Shown: positions 1 to 8,540, numbered from the stretch's first letter. The stretch is DNA of 64,000 bases from Candidatus Phosphoribacter hodrii (GCA_016707175.1 JADJIB010000001.1:620001-684000), one strand, 5' to 3'. The notes: generated from the sequence alone by a model not told the origin. Program-made: numbers and translations.

Positions 1-1063
1 TCGACACGGCGAAGCCGGTGAGCCCGGCCTTGGGTCGCGACCCCCGCCCGGTCGCGCCCTCGTCGCGGATCTCCCCGCCCGCGCCGGTCGCCGCACCAGG
101 GAAGGGCGAGATGGCCGTCGGGTGGTTGTGCGTCTCGACCTTCATGAGGACGTGCACGGTGTCCTCGTGCGCGGCATACCGGCTGGGCTCGCACTGCTCG
201 GTCGGGAGCCAGCGTGGGACGACCCCGCCCTCCATCACCGAGGCGTTGTCGGAGTAGGCGACCACGGTATGCCGCGGGCTCACCGACTCGGTGTTACGGA
301 TCATCTGGAAGAGCGAGCGGTCCTGCACCTCGCCGTCGACGACGAACCGGGCGTTGAAGATCTTGTGCCGACAGTGCTCGCTGTTGGCCTGGGCGAACAT
401 CATCAACTCGACGTCGCTGGGGTCACGCCCGAGCCCGCGGAACGCCTCGACGAGGTAGTCGACCTCGTCGTCGGACAGGGCCAGCCCGTAAGTCGCGTTG
501 GCCTCGACGAGCGCCTCGCGCCCCCGCTCGAGGACGGCGACGTGCGCCAGCGGCTCAGCCTCACGCTCGGCGAATAGCGCTGCGGCACTGTCGTGTCCGA
601 GCAGCACGCTCTCGGTCATCCGGTCGTGCAACACCTCCGCAGCGGCGGCCAGGTCGTCGCCAGCAAGGGCGACACCCTCCAGCCGGAACTCGGTCACCCG
701 CTCGACCCGGCGGATCTCGAACCCGCAGTTGTGGGCGATGTCGGTCGCCTTGGACGCCCACGGCGAGACCGTCCCGAGACGGGGCGCGACGACGAGGACG
801 GTGACCGGGCCGTCGCCCGCACCGGCGGCCTCGGGGGCCGGGGCGGCATACGGGTCGCCGTAGTTGAGCAACTGCGCGAGGCGCGTGTGCGTGTCGGCGT
901 CGAGAGGAGTCGCACTGGCGACCCAATGGACGTGTCGGGCGGTCACCCCGGTGATGGTGGGGACCCGGTCGCGCAGGCGCCGCAGCAGCCCCACCGCCCG
1001 GAAGTCCGAGAGGGCGCGTCCGCCCTCGAAGCTCGTTAGCACCGGGGCGGGCGAGGCTCCCAT
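1..1063 (-). CDS. purL: Phosphoribosylformylglycinamidine synthase, long single-chain form (N-terminal part)
   Basis: FGAM synthase catalyses the ATP- and glutamine-dependent fourth step of purine synthesis in the cytoplasm. The ATG at 1063 opens a frame with no stop before the window edge, giving about 354 N-terminal residues. The segment FAQANSEHCRHK (about residues 218-230) and KVETHNHPTAI (about 307-317), followed by a GGEIRDEGATGRG-type stretch, are signatures of the large (about 1300-residue) gammaproteobacterial/eukaryotic-type enzyme. The PurS-like N-terminal part and linker are also present (SPWASKATDIAHNCG near residue 100). Most actinobacteria use separate PurS, PurQ and small PurL, so the long form is notable. 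The glutaminase end lies outside the window. The other purine genes resume at 19720. Confidence 0.93.
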   Translation of the reverse strand, partial: MGASPAPVLTSFEGGRALSDFRAVGLLRRLRDRVPTITGVTARHVHWVASATPLDADTHTRLAQLLNYGDPYAAPAPEAAGAGDGPVTVLVVAPRLGTVSPWASKATDIAHNCGFEIRRVERVTEFRLEGVALAGDDLAAAAEVLHDRMTESVLLGHDSAAALFAEREAEPLAHVAVLERGREALVEANATYGLALSDDEVDYLVEAFRGLGRDPSDVELMMFAQANSEHCRHKIFNARFVVDGEVQDRSLFQMIRNTESVSPRHTVVAYSDNASVMEGGVVPRWLPTEQCEPSRYAAHEDTVHVLMKVETHNHPTAISPFPGAATGAGGEIRDEGATGRGSRPKAGLTGFAVS

Positions 1064-1174
1064 GACAGGCGGACTCCTCAACAAAGGGTGGGCGCGCCGG
1101 GTCGGCGACGGCTCACGCAGAGCCTACCGGGCTGACGGGGCGGCTCCCCCGGGAGTCTCGGCGGCTACGTGCGG

Positions 1175-2250
1175 TCAGGCGGGATCGGGTATGCCGCCCG
1201 CCTCCATGTCGAACACGTCGCCGGTCTGGCGGCGCACCTCGTCCATGACGGCGAGCATGGCGATCGAGTCGGCCAGCGGCCGCAGCGGCGACTGCGTCAG
1301 CCCAGCCGCGATGCATCGGGCAGCCTCGACGGCCTCGAAGTACAGCCCCTCGTGGGCGATCCGGGGCTCGTCGTACCGAGCGGCGCGGCCATCCCGCAGC
1401 CGGAGGGTCACCCCGCCCGGTTGGTAGAAGGGCGGGTCGAGGAGAGCGTGCCCAAGTCGCCGCTGATCTCCCCGGCCGTGGGCGTCGCTGTCGCCAGCGA
1501 TGCGTGCACGAGGGCGAGCGCACCGGCGTGGTCGCCCTCGTCATACCGCAGGATCGCGGCCGTCTGGCTGAGGACTCCGCTGGGATCGGGCTGCGCGAGG
1601 GCGCGGACCTCGCTCGGCGCGCCGAGGATCCACGTGGCGAAGGCGACCGGATAGGTCCCCAGGTCGAGCACCGGGCCGCCGGCGAGGTCACGCCGCAGGA
1701 TCCGATGGTCGCGGTCGAAGTACTCCCCGATGTCGGCCGTGACGGTGTGGATGCGACCGAGGACGCCGGCGTCGAGCACCTGCCGGACGACGTCGAACTT
1801 GGGCAGGCACACGCTCCAGAGCGCCTCCATGACGAAGACGCCCGCGGCCGAGGCGGCAGCGGCGATCTCGCGAGCCTGGGCGGCATTGAGCGCCAGCGGC
1901 TTCTCGACGACGACCGGCTTGCCTGCGGCGATGGCCGCCAGCGTGAGCTCGTGATGCGAGTGGTGGGGTCCGGCCACGTAGACCACATCGACATCGGGGG
2001 CGGCCAACAGGTCCGCGACGCTCGAGTGGACATGGGGTATGCCGTGCGCCTGCGCGAACGCGGCGGCGGCGAGCGGGCGCGGTGCCCACACGGCATACGG
2101 GATCTGCGTGGTGTGCGCGCGAAGGGACGTGACGAACTTGTCGGCGATCCACCCCGCGCCCAGCAGGCCCCACCGAAGCGGTGGGGCCTGCTGGGGGTCG
2201 GGCGTGCGCGGCGCCGGCAGCGTCACACCCTGGCCGGCGACGTCGGTCAC
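1175..2250 (-). pseudogene. Gfo/Idh/MocA-family dehydrogenase, apparently frameshifted
   Basis: This would be an NAD(P)-dependent sugar or cyclitol dehydrogenase. The first 265 or so codons encode a Rossmann domain (LGAGWIADKFV near residue 31, EKPLALN near 130) and part of the C-terminal domain (DLGTYPVAFATWILG). The frame then stops at 1408. The missing C-terminus (about 75 residues, starting TLRLRDGRAARYDEP) continues in another frame to 1175. Adding one base near 1438-1446 (within CTCTCCTCGACC on the minus strand) restores one protein of about 357 residues. The start overlaps the permease stop (ATGA), so it is the last gene of the sugar ABC operon. A sequencing error cannot be excluded. 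It carries a hairpin in its 5' coding end. Confidence 0.75.
2161..2193. terminator. Perfect 14-bp hairpin inside the 5' end of the dehydrogenase gene
   Basis: CAGCAGGCCCCACC (2161-2174) and GGTGGGGCCTGCTG (2180-2193) are perfect inverted repeats around a 5-base loop. The hairpin falls 57-90 bases into the downstream dehydrogenase reading frame, just after the permease stop. It is terminator-like without a T-run, and could lower expression of the last, damaged gene. It could also be a coincidence of GC-rich codons, but a perfect 14-bp stem is unlikely by chance. Confidence 0.5.
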
Positions 2251-3242
2251 CGGTTCTTACGCTCGTCGAGGATGACGGCGATGATGATGATGGCGCCCTT
2301 GACGACCATCTGGACGAAGTCGTTCATGCCGAGCAGCACGAGGCCGGTGTTGAGGCTCTGGATGATCAGCGCGCCGATCACCGTGCCCCAGATCGTGCCG
2401 ATGCCGCCCTTGAAGCTCGTGCCGCCGATGACGGCCGCGGTGATGGCGTCGAGCTCGATGCCCGTGCCGAGCTGCGGGTTGCCCGAGCCGATGCGGCCGG
2501 CCGAGATGATGCCGGCGATCCCGGCGAGCAGACCACAGAGGGTGTAGATGATGATCGTCGCGCGCTTGATGTTGATGCCCGAGACACGGGCTGCCTGCTC
2601 GTTGCCGCCGATGGCGTAGACGTGCCGACCGAAGCGCGTGTAGTTGAGCACGACGTGAGCCGCAACGGCGACCACGGCGAAGATGATGATCGGGACGGGG
2701 ATGCCGATGATCGAGCCCTGGCCGAGGAAGTTGAAGCCCGGGTCCAAACGCGAGATCGGTCGGCCGTCGCTGTAGATGAGGGCGAGGCCGCGGGCCGCGC
2801 TCATCATGCCGAGGGTGGCGATGAACGGAGCGATCTTGAACGCCGAGATGAGGAAGCCGTTGGTGAACCCGCCGATCGCTCCGGCCGCCAGACCTGCGAC
2901 GATCGGAATGATGAGCGAGAACGACATATTCGGGAATTTGGCTGTGTCCGAAGGTATCTGAGCCAAACTCGTCGCGACGACCGCCGCTACCGCCAGCAGG
3001 GACCCGACGGACAGGTCGATGCCCAGGGTGATGATGACGAAGGTCATGCCGATGGCGATAATCCCGATCGCCGCGACCTGCGTCACGACGTTGAGCAGGT
3101 TCTGCGCCTGCAGGAACTTGCCGCCGGTGGCGAGGGACAGACCGAGGACGAAGAGCACGAGGATGCCGACGATGGCGTACTGCCGGACGAAGGCACCGCG
3201 GTCGAACTTGGTCCTGGTTTCAGCTGCTGCTGTGGTGGACAT
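2247..3242 (-). CDS. Sugar ABC transporter permease (RbsC type), probable inositol importer
   Basis: This is the membrane channel of a carbohydrate-uptake (CUT2) ABC importer. The 331-residue protein has a hydrophilic N-terminus and about ten hydrophobic segments. It carries the family's conserved stretches, including GMTFVIITLGIDLSVGS (near residue 80) and AAVIGGTSFKGGIGT (near 270). It is the third gene of an operon: lipoprotein (start 5944), ATPase (start 4777), permease, then the frameshifted dehydrogenase, with which it overlaps by 4 bases. The first gene of this operon is preceded by an IolR-type operator. With the inositol genes alongside, myo-inositol is the likely substrate. No iolT-type symporter is present. 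Ribose or another sugar cannot be ruled out. Confidence 0.9.
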   Translation of the reverse strand: MSTTAAAETRTKFDRGAFVRQYAIVGILVLFVLGLSLATGGKFLQAQNLLNVVTQVAAIGIIAIGMTFVIITLGIDLSVGSLLAVAAVVATSLAQIPSDTAKFPNMSFSLIIPIVAGLAAGAIGGFTNGFLISAFKIAPFIATLGMMSAARGLALIYSDGRPISRLDPGFNFLGQGSIIGIPVPIIIFAVVAVAAHVVLNYTRFGRHVYAIGGNEQAARVSGINIKRATIIIYTLCGLLAGIAGIISAGRIGSGNPQLGTGIELDAITAAVIGGTSFKGGIGTIWGTVIGALIIQSLNTGLVLLGMNDFVQMVVKGAIIIIAVILDERKNR

Positions 3243-3253
3243 CGAGTTACCTC

Positions 3254-4777
3254 TCAGGCTGCGTCAGCGGGGCCGGTGACGCCCGCGGGTCCGGTGGCGA
3301 GCTGCATGATGCGCTCCTGGGTGGCGTCGGCCCGGTCGACGATGCCGCTGACCTTGCCGTCATGCATGACGACGACGCGGTCGCTCATGCCAAGCACCTC
3401 GGGCATCTCCGAGGAGACCATGATGATGGCCTTGCCGGTCTTGGCCAGGGCCGACATGAGGCGGTGGATCTCGGACTTGGCACCCACGTCGATGCCACGG
3501 GTCGGTTCGTCGATCATGAGGATCTCCGGCAGCGTGAGGAGCCATCGCGAGATGAGCACCTTCTGCTGATTGCCACCCGACAGGTTCTGGATGTGCTGGT
3601 TGAGCGAGGGGGTCTTGAGGGCCAGGGCCTTGCGTTGGTCCTGACAGGCGTCCTCGATCAGGGCCTTCTGCAGCATGCCGCCGGGGCTGTACCTCGGCAG
3701 GGCGGCCATGATCATGTTGTCGCGGACCGACAGCACGCCCATGATCCCGGTGAGTTTGCGGTCCTCGGTGAGCAGGGCCAGGCCGGCGTCGATCGCGTCC
3801 TTGGGCTGACGGATCCGGACGGACTTGCCGTCCACGACGATCTCGCCGCTCTCGGCCGCGACCACCCCGAAGAGGGTCTCGAGGACTTCGGTCCGACCGG
3901 CGCCCATGAGCCCGGCGAAGCCGAGGATCTCGCCGCGACGCAGGTCGAAGCTCACGTCCTTGACGACCGAACCTCGATGCAGGTTGCGCACCGAGAGGAC
4001 GACCTCGCCGATCTCGACGAACTCCTTGGGGAACATCTCGGTGAGCTCGCGCCCCACCATGAGGGTGATGAGCTTGTCGCGGTCCAACTCCGACGCCGGC
4101 AGGGTCTTGACGAGCTGGCCGTCGCGGAAGACCGTGACGTAGTCGGAGATGTTGAAGACCTCGTCCATCTTGTGCGTGATGTAGATGATCGACGCACCGG
4201 TGGACTTGAGCTGGCGGATCATCCGGTGGAGGTGCTCGACCTCCCGCTCGGTGATGGCCGAGGTGGGCTCGTCCATGATGATGATCCGCGAGTCGAAACT
4301 GATCGCCTTGGCGATCTCGACCATTTGGGTCTGGGCGATGGACAGGGTGCGCATCCGGGCCCGGGGATCGATGTCGATCTCCCAGCGCTGGAACAGCTCA
4401 CGACACGAGCTGACCATCTGCTTGCGGCTCACCAGGCCGAACCGGGCCACGGGCTCGCGGCCGAGGAAGATGTTCTCCGCCACGGTCATCTCCGGGACGG
4501 GCGACAGCTCCTGGTGGATCATCGAAATACCCAGACCCAGGCCGGCGGCCGTGTCGGGGATGTCGACCTTCTCGCCACCGAGGATGATCGTGGCCCCCGG
4601 GTCGGCTTGGTACATGCCGATGAGGATCTTCATCAAGGTGGATTTGCCCGCGCCGTTCTCGCCCATGAGGGCGTGGACGGTTCCGGGTCGAACCTCGAGG
4701 TTGACGCCCGCGAGCGCCCTCACCCCTGGGAATGTCTTGGACACGTCCTGCATCTGCAGGAGGAACTCATCGCTCAC
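3254..4777 (-). CDS. Sugar ABC transporter ATP-binding protein (RbsA/MglA type, two nucleotide-binding domains)
   Basis: This is the cytoplasmic ATPase of the CUT2 importer. The 507-residue protein has two tandem ABC domains. The first contains GENGAGKST (Walker A) and IIIMDEPTSAIT (Walker B). The second is degenerate, as usual in this family, with NLSGGNQQKVLISRWL (signature) and ILMIDEPTRGID. I chose the GTG at 4777 because an AGG ribosome site lies 7 bases upstream and the length then matches RbsA/MglA. An upstream ATG at 4882 would add an atypical basic 35-residue extension. It sits 11 bases upstream of the permease and 132 bases downstream of the binding-protein gene. Confidence 0.93.
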   Translation of the reverse strand: MSDEFLLQMQDVSKTFPGVRALAGVNLEVRPGTVHALMGENGAGKSTLMKILIGMYQADPGATIILGGEKVDIPDTAAGLGLGISMIHQELSPVPEMTVAENIFLGREPVARFGLVSRKQMVSSCRELFQRWEIDIDPRARMRTLSIAQTQMVEIAKAISFDSRIIIMDEPTSAITEREVEHLHRMIRQLKSTGASIIYITHKMDEVFNISDYVTVFRDGQLVKTLPASELDRDKLITLMVGRELTEMFPKEFVEIGEVVLSVRNLHRGSVVKDVSFDLRRGEILGFAGLMGAGRTEVLETLFGVVAAESGEIVVDGKSVRIRQPKDAIDAGLALLTEDRKLTGIMGVLSVRDNMIMAALPRYSPGGMLQKALIEDACQDQRKALALKTPSLNQHIQNLSGGNQQKVLISRWLLTLPEILMIDEPTRGIDVGAKSEIHRLMSALAKTGKAIIMVSSEMPEVLGMSDRVVVMHDGKVSGIVDRADATQERIMQLATGPAGVTGPADAA

Positions 4778-4909
4778 GGATACCTCGCCCTGATCGCGGC
4801 CGCGCCTGGCGTGCCTGGGACTGGTGGCTGTGGGTTTGCGGTGGGCGGGCGACTCGTCGCCCGCCCACCGCGGGTCACTCACTGACCGGCAAACTCACTG
4901 ACCGGCAAC

Positions 4910-5944
4910 TCACTTACCGGCGAACTGTGCCATGTTCTCGGGGGTCACAAGGACGTAGGGAACGTCGACGTAGGCCGGCACGGTGTCCTTGTTGTAGAGC
5001 TTGATCGCAGCGTCAACGCCACCGGCGCCCTGGCCCTTTGCGTCCTGGAACACCGTCACCTTGAGCTCGCCCGCCTTCATGGCAGCCAGCGCGTCACCCG
5101 TCGCGTCCACGCCACCGACGATGGTCTTGTCGAGCTTGCCCGCCGCCTTGAGGGCGTTGATCGCACCGAGCGCCATCTCGTCGTTGTTCGCACACACGAC
5201 GTCGATCTGGTCGCCGGACTGCAGCCAGGTCTCCATGATCGACTGGCCCTTCTCGCGCTGCCAGTTGCCGGCCTGGGTCTTGATGACCTTCATGTCCGGG
5301 TTCTTGGCGACGACGTCCACGCAGCCCTTGGTCCGCAGGACGGCGGCCTCGTTGGACGGGTCACCCTGGAGGATGACGACGTTGCCCTTGCCGTTGGCCA
5401 ACTTGGCCAACTGGGTCATCTCCAGGTTGCCGGAGACGAGCGAGTCGGAACCGACGTAGGGGACGCCGGCCGGCAGGTCAGCGGGCTTGCGGTTGACGTA
5501 GATCAGGGGGATGCCGGCGGCCTGGGCCTTGGCCGTCATCGGGCCGGCCGCGTCGGTGTCGACCGGGACGACGATGATCGCGTCGACCTTGTTGGCGATG
5601 AAGGTCTCGACCTGGGCCAACTGGACGTCGGTCTTCTCTTGCGAAGCCTGGATGTTGACCTCGACGCCGGCCTCCGCCGCGCGGGCGCTGATGCCGTCGG
5701 CGACCTTTTGGAGGAACTGGTCGAGGATCGGGAAGGTCACGCCGATCTTGAGCGCCTTCCCGTCCTTCGGCTTGACCACGGCGGAGCTGCCCGCGGCAGC
5801 AGGAGTCGTGGTGGTGGCGGCAGCGGCCTTGGTCGCGGCGGCTGTCGTCGCGGCGGTCGTTCCGGCCGTGGAAGAGCAAGCGGCGAACAGGCTGGTCGTG
5901 GCGAGCAGAAGTGCCCCCACCTTGAGTCCGTGCGAGATAGCCAT
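4910..5944 (-). CDS. Sugar-binding lipoprotein of the ABC importer (probable inositol-binding protein)
   Basis: This is an extracytoplasmic receptor anchored by lipid. The N-terminus has a short positive region, a hydrophobic stretch and the lipobox LFAAC (Cys near residue 22). An Ala/Thr-rich linker to about residue 60 follows, then a periplasmic-binding-protein type 1 fold (Peripla_BP_4): KIGVTFPILDQFLQKVADG, IIVVPVDTDAAGP and a late GGVDATGDALAAM loop. Length 344. A good ribosome site (AGAGGAACC) precedes the ATG at 5944. It is the first gene of the importer operon. Family and context suggest ligand myo-inositol (IbpA-like), but the binding residues alone do not prove it. Confidence 0.88.
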   Translation of the reverse strand: MAISHGLKVGALLLATTSLFAACSSTAGTTAATTAAATKAAAATTTTPAAAGSSAVVKPKDGKALKIGVTFPILDQFLQKVADGISARAAEAGVEVNIQASQEKTDVQLAQVETFIANKVDAIIVVPVDTDAAGPMTAKAQAAGIPLIYVNRKPADLPAGVPYVGSDSLVSGNLEMTQLAKLANGKGNVVILQGDPSNEAAVLRTKGCVDVVAKNPDMKVIKTQAGNWQREKGQSIMETWLQSGDQIDVVCANNDEMALGAINALKAAGKLDKTIVGGVDATGDALAAMKAGELKVTVFQDAKGQGAGGVDAAIKLYNKDTVPAYVDVPYVLVTPENMAQFAGK

Positions 5945-6051
5945 GGTTCCTCTCTGTGGGTGGGACAGGGCCCGCAGGGCCTGCGGCTAGCCCAAACGGG
6001 TGCCGGTGAGCCACCCGTCCTACCGGCTACGTGTCGCAGCTGGTAAGTCAG

Positions 6052-6080
6052 ACGCTATTGCCGCCGTAACCTCCTGTCAA
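6052..6080 (-). promoter_or_regulatory. Promoter of the sugar importer operon
   Basis: Reading the minus strand, TTGACA (6080-6075) and TAGCGT (6057-6052) are separated by 17 bases. They lie about 110 bases upstream of the lipoprotein start. The -35 is a perfect consensus hexamer. Confidence 0.65.
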
Positions 6081-6289
6081 TACATACGAACAAAGATGTT
6101 ACAAACTAGTGACCCGGTTCGGCAGGCCTCTGAGGTATGGGCCGCCTTGACCTCAGAGCGACGCGATACCGTTGTACCCCAATGCATTTCGTCAGCAGTG
6201 GTCCCGCGGGCCCTCTCACTGCCAGCCCTGTGCGCCCCCGGAGCCCGTGGGGTGGAGGACCCCATCGACCCTTGATCTGCCACCGCGTA

Positions 6290-6299
6290 TGTCCTGACA
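6290..6299. promoter_or_regulatory. IolR-type operator TGTCCTGACA (importer operon)
   Basis: TGTCCTGACA is a close palindrome, identical to the site at 14824. It fits the KGWCHTRACA motif I recall for Corynebacterium glutamicum IolR. It lies about 345 bases upstream of the importer operon and 210 upstream of its TTGACA box, so control at a distance or a second promoter is implied. Confidence 0.6.
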
Positions 6300-6314
6300 A
6301 CCGTCACAACAGTC

Positions 6315-6348
6315 GAGGCCCGACCGAGACGGGTCTCGGTCGGGCCTC
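6315..6348. terminator. Strong terminator hairpin after iolG
   Basis: GAGGCCCGACCGAGA and TCTCGGTCGGGCCTC form a perfect 15-bp stem with a CGGG loop. It starts 27 bases beyond the iolG stop. No T-run follows, as is common for actinobacterial terminators. Confidence 0.8.
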
Positions 6349-6374
6349 ACCTACTGACGCCCCGCTTCCCTGCG

Positions 6375-7379
6375 TCAGGCGTAGAAGTCCGGCTTCGCAA
6401 TCATCTGCACGGGCACGACCCCGTCGTCGGTGAGCGCCTTGACACCCGCGTCGCAGACGCAGGCGGCGGCATACCCGTCCCACGCGGTCGACCCCGAGTG
6501 CTCGCCCTTCGCCGCGGCCGTGATCCACTCCTGGACCTCGGTGACGAAGGCGCCCCAGAACCGCTCGTTGTGGTTCATGGAGATCCGGTTGTTGCGGCCG
6601 ACCGAGTCACGCCGGGTGACGACGTTCTGGTCGGCCAGCGAGACGGCGCCCTTTTCGGCGACCAGCTCGCAGCGGATGTCGTAGCCGTACTGGCAGTTGA
6701 CGAACACCTCGTCGTCGACGCGCACGCCTGAGGCCGTCTCCAGCACGAGCACCAGCGGGTCCTGCAAGTGCTCGAAGCGCAGCGACGTCTTCTTCGGCTT
6801 GTCGACCCGCGCCGACACGAACTCCTCGCCGAGCAGCCACCGCATCGTGTCGATCTCGTGGATCGCCGTGTCGTTGATGGCCATGTCCCACGTGTAGAAG
6901 TCCGGCACGGTGGGGTTGCGGTGCGCACAGTGCACCATGAGCGCCTCACCGAGGTCGCCGCTGTCGAGGATCGCCTTCATCTCGCGATAGGAGGCGTCGA
7001 AGCGCCGCATGAAACCGACCGTGACGAGCCTGCGCCCGCCAGCCTGCTCGGCCTCCATGATCCGCAAAGCGGCGTCGGCCGTCGGGGTGAGCGGCTTCTC
7101 GCAGAAGACCGGCTTCCCGGCCGCGATGCAGGCCAGGACGTCCGGCTCGTGCGCCGGCCCATGGCTGCAGATCATCACTGCGTCGACGTCCGGGCTCGCG
7201 ATGAGCTCAGCCGAGGTGGCGTATGCCGTCGCGCCGATCCGGTCGGCGACCGCCTGAGCGGTGGCCGCGTTGACGTCGCTGACCGCGACGACCCGGCCGC
7301 CGGCGATGACGGTGTGGATGCGTTCGATGTGGGCCTGCCCCATACCGCCGGGGCCGATCATGCCGATCCGAAGAGTCAT
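6375..7379 (-). CDS. iolG: Inositol 2-dehydrogenase (Gfo/Idh/MocA family)
   Basis: This enzyme oxidises myo-inositol to scyllo-inosose with NAD+, the first catabolic step, in the cytoplasm. The 334-residue protein starts with a Rossmann motif (GMIGPGGMGQAH). It then has FCEKPLTPT (the EKP motif carrying the catalytic Lys, near residue 96), GFMRRFDASY, the active-site block INDTAIHEIDTMRWLLGEE (Asp and His of the family triad, near residue 170) and the typical C-terminal NERFWGAFVTEVQEW. It follows the iolE-like gene by 21 bases and ends at the terminator at 6315-6348. Of the four dehydrogenases in the island, this one most resembles IolG. Confidence 0.88.
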   Translation of the reverse strand: MTLRIGMIGPGGMGQAHIERIHTVIAGGRVVAVSDVNAATAQAVADRIGATAYATSAELIASPDVDAVMICSHGPAHEPDVLACIAAGKPVFCEKPLTPTADAALRIMEAEQAGGRRLVTVGFMRRFDASYREMKAILDSGDLGEALMVHCAHRNPTVPDFYTWDMAINDTAIHEIDTMRWLLGEEFVSARVDKPKKTSLRFEHLQDPLVLVLETASGVRVDDEVFVNCQYGYDIRCELVAEKGAVSLADQNVVTRRDSVGRNNRISMNHNERFWGAFVTEVQEWITAAAKGEHSGSTAWDGYAAACVCDAGVKALTDDGVVPVQMIAKPDFYA

Positions 7380-7400
7380 CGGAGGGTCACCCTTCTGCTG

Positions 7401-8333
7401 CTACTTGAGGCCGAGGCCGAGGGACGCGAGGTACTCGCGGGTGGTGACGGCGTTGGGGAACGGGTAGTCCTTGGCGCAGCCGTACATGTCCTGCTCGCAG
7501 ACGACATAGAGCTCCTTGTCGAGGTCGGCGAGCGCCTCGATGAGCTGACCCATGTCGGGCAGACCGGCCGGCGGGGCGACTGAGCACCCGGCGTGGACGG
7601 CCTTGACGAACGGCCAGTCCTCGTCGTGGGCCTGGGCCACGAGGGCCTGGTCCATCGCCTTGATGTGAACGTAGGAGATCCGCTCGGGGTACTTGCGGCA
7701 CAGCTCCATCGGGTCGCCGCCGCCATAGACGATGTGCCCGGTGTCGAGGCAGAAGCCGACGTACTCGGGGTCAGTGGCCTGGAAGATCCGGTCGATGTCC
7801 TCGGGGGTCTCAATGTGGCTGTCACCGTGGGGGTGCAGCACCATCTGCAGGCCGTAGTCCTCCTTCATGATCCGCCCGAGCTTGTCGGCGTTCTTGATGT
7901 AGAGGTTCCATGCCTCGGTCGACAGGGTGCGGTCGTCGGTGTAGGCGCCGGACTTCTCGTCGCGGAACATCGGGGGGAGGTGGACGACGAACTTCGCGCC
8001 GACGGCCGCGTGCGTCTCGCCGATCGCGCGGAAGAAGGTCTCGGTGTCGTTCCAGGCTTCGGCCTTGTGCAGGATCCCCCAGCCGGTGCCGGCGACGACC
8101 GTGAAGCCGTGCTCGTCCATGACGTCACGCAACTGCGTCGGGTCCTTGGGGAAGTAGCCGAACGGGCCGGTCTCCATGACCGAGAAGCCCGCGGTCTGCA
8201 TCTCCTTGAGGGCGACGTCCCAATCGATCTGCTTGTCGTCCTGCGGGAACCACACGCCCCACTGGTCGGGGCAGACGCCGATGGTGAGCTTGCTGTAGCG
8301 GGGGTCGGTGTTGCGAGCCTTGGACTCGGCCAT
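7401..8333 (-). CDS. iolE: Sugar phosphate isomerase/epimerase-fold protein, probable inosose dehydratase (IolE-like)
   Basis: IolE removes water from scyllo-inosose to give the trihydroxycyclohexanedione that IolD hydrolyses. The 310-residue protein is a xylose-isomerase-like TIM barrel. Likely metal ligands are seen in METGPFG (Glu), VLHPHGDSHIETPED, FCLDTGHIVYGGGDP and CEQDMYG. It is co-transcribed with iolG and has its own promoter with an embedded IolR site. The fold is certain. The exact step is inferred from the pathway's need for a dehydratase and because the only other member of this fold here (14865) is truncated. An IolH or IolI role is the alternative. Confidence 0.75.
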   Translation of the reverse strand: MAESKARNTDPRYSKLTIGVCPDQWGVWFPQDDKQIDWDVALKEMQTAGFSVMETGPFGYFPKDPTQLRDVMDEHGFTVVAGTGWGILHKAEAWNDTETFFRAIGETHAAVGAKFVVHLPPMFRDEKSGAYTDDRTLSTEAWNLYIKNADKLGRIMKEDYGLQMVLHPHGDSHIETPEDIDRIFQATDPEYVGFCLDTGHIVYGGGDPMELCRKYPERISYVHIKAMDQALVAQAHDEDWPFVKAVHAGCSVAPPAGLPDMGQLIEALADLDKELYVVCEQDMYGCAKDYPFPNAVTTREYLASLGLGLK

Positions 8334-8366
8334 GGCAGTTCCTTTCGCGGGGGTTCCTCTGGGTTG

Positions 8367-8395
8367 ACCCTAGATCTGTCCTAATGTGCTGTCAA
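8367..8395 (-). promoter_or_regulatory. iolE-iolG promoter with IolR-type site in the spacer
   Basis: On the minus strand, TTGACA (8395-8390) and TAGGGT (8372-8367) are 17 bases apart, 34 bases upstream of the iolE start. The spacer contains TGTCCTAATG (8377-8386, plus-strand reading), an 8/10 match to TGTCCTRACA. This position is ideal for repression by blocking RNA polymerase. Confidence 0.7.
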
Positions 8396-8474
8396 TAGAC
8401 CAAGGTCATCGGTCTAGTGGTGTGATCCATTCGACGCGTCGGCGAGCGGAAGCACCCTGCCGCAGACGTGCGTG

Positions 8475-8509
8475 GGCGCGCGGCATACCCCTGAGGTATG
8501 CCGCGCGCC
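8475..8509. terminator. Hairpin built from an inverted pair of the GTATGCCG word, after iolA
   Basis: GGCGCGCGGCATACC (8475-8489) pairs perfectly with 8495-8509 around a 5-base loop, giving a 15-bp stem. It lies 32 bases beyond the stop of the aldehyde dehydrogenase gene. The two arms carry CGGCATAC and GTATGCCG. Confidence 0.75.
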
Positions 8510-8540
8510 TCGCCGTTGGTGCGGCTGCGTAGCGCGGGGG

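Larger units (their letters stand above)
5945..6374. other. 430-base intergenic region: promoter, IolR operator and terminator
   Basis: There is no convincing gene here. The short reading frames in this stretch lack ribosome sites and family features. It contains a sigma-70-type promoter (6052-6080), an IolR-type palindrome (6290-6299) and a 15-bp terminator hairpin (6315-6348) closing the iolE-iolG unit. If a second promoter lies near the operator, the importer mRNA would have a leader of about 340 bases. Confidence 0.7.

Noticed and set aside
3362..4885. A 507-codon plus-strand frame
   Set aside because: It is antisense to the RbsA-type ATPase, with biased composition (His/Asp/Gly) and no recognisable domain.
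6077..6307. A 76-codon frame upstream of the importer operon
   Set aside because: It overlaps the promoter, has no ribosome site and no family features. I kept the region as a control region.
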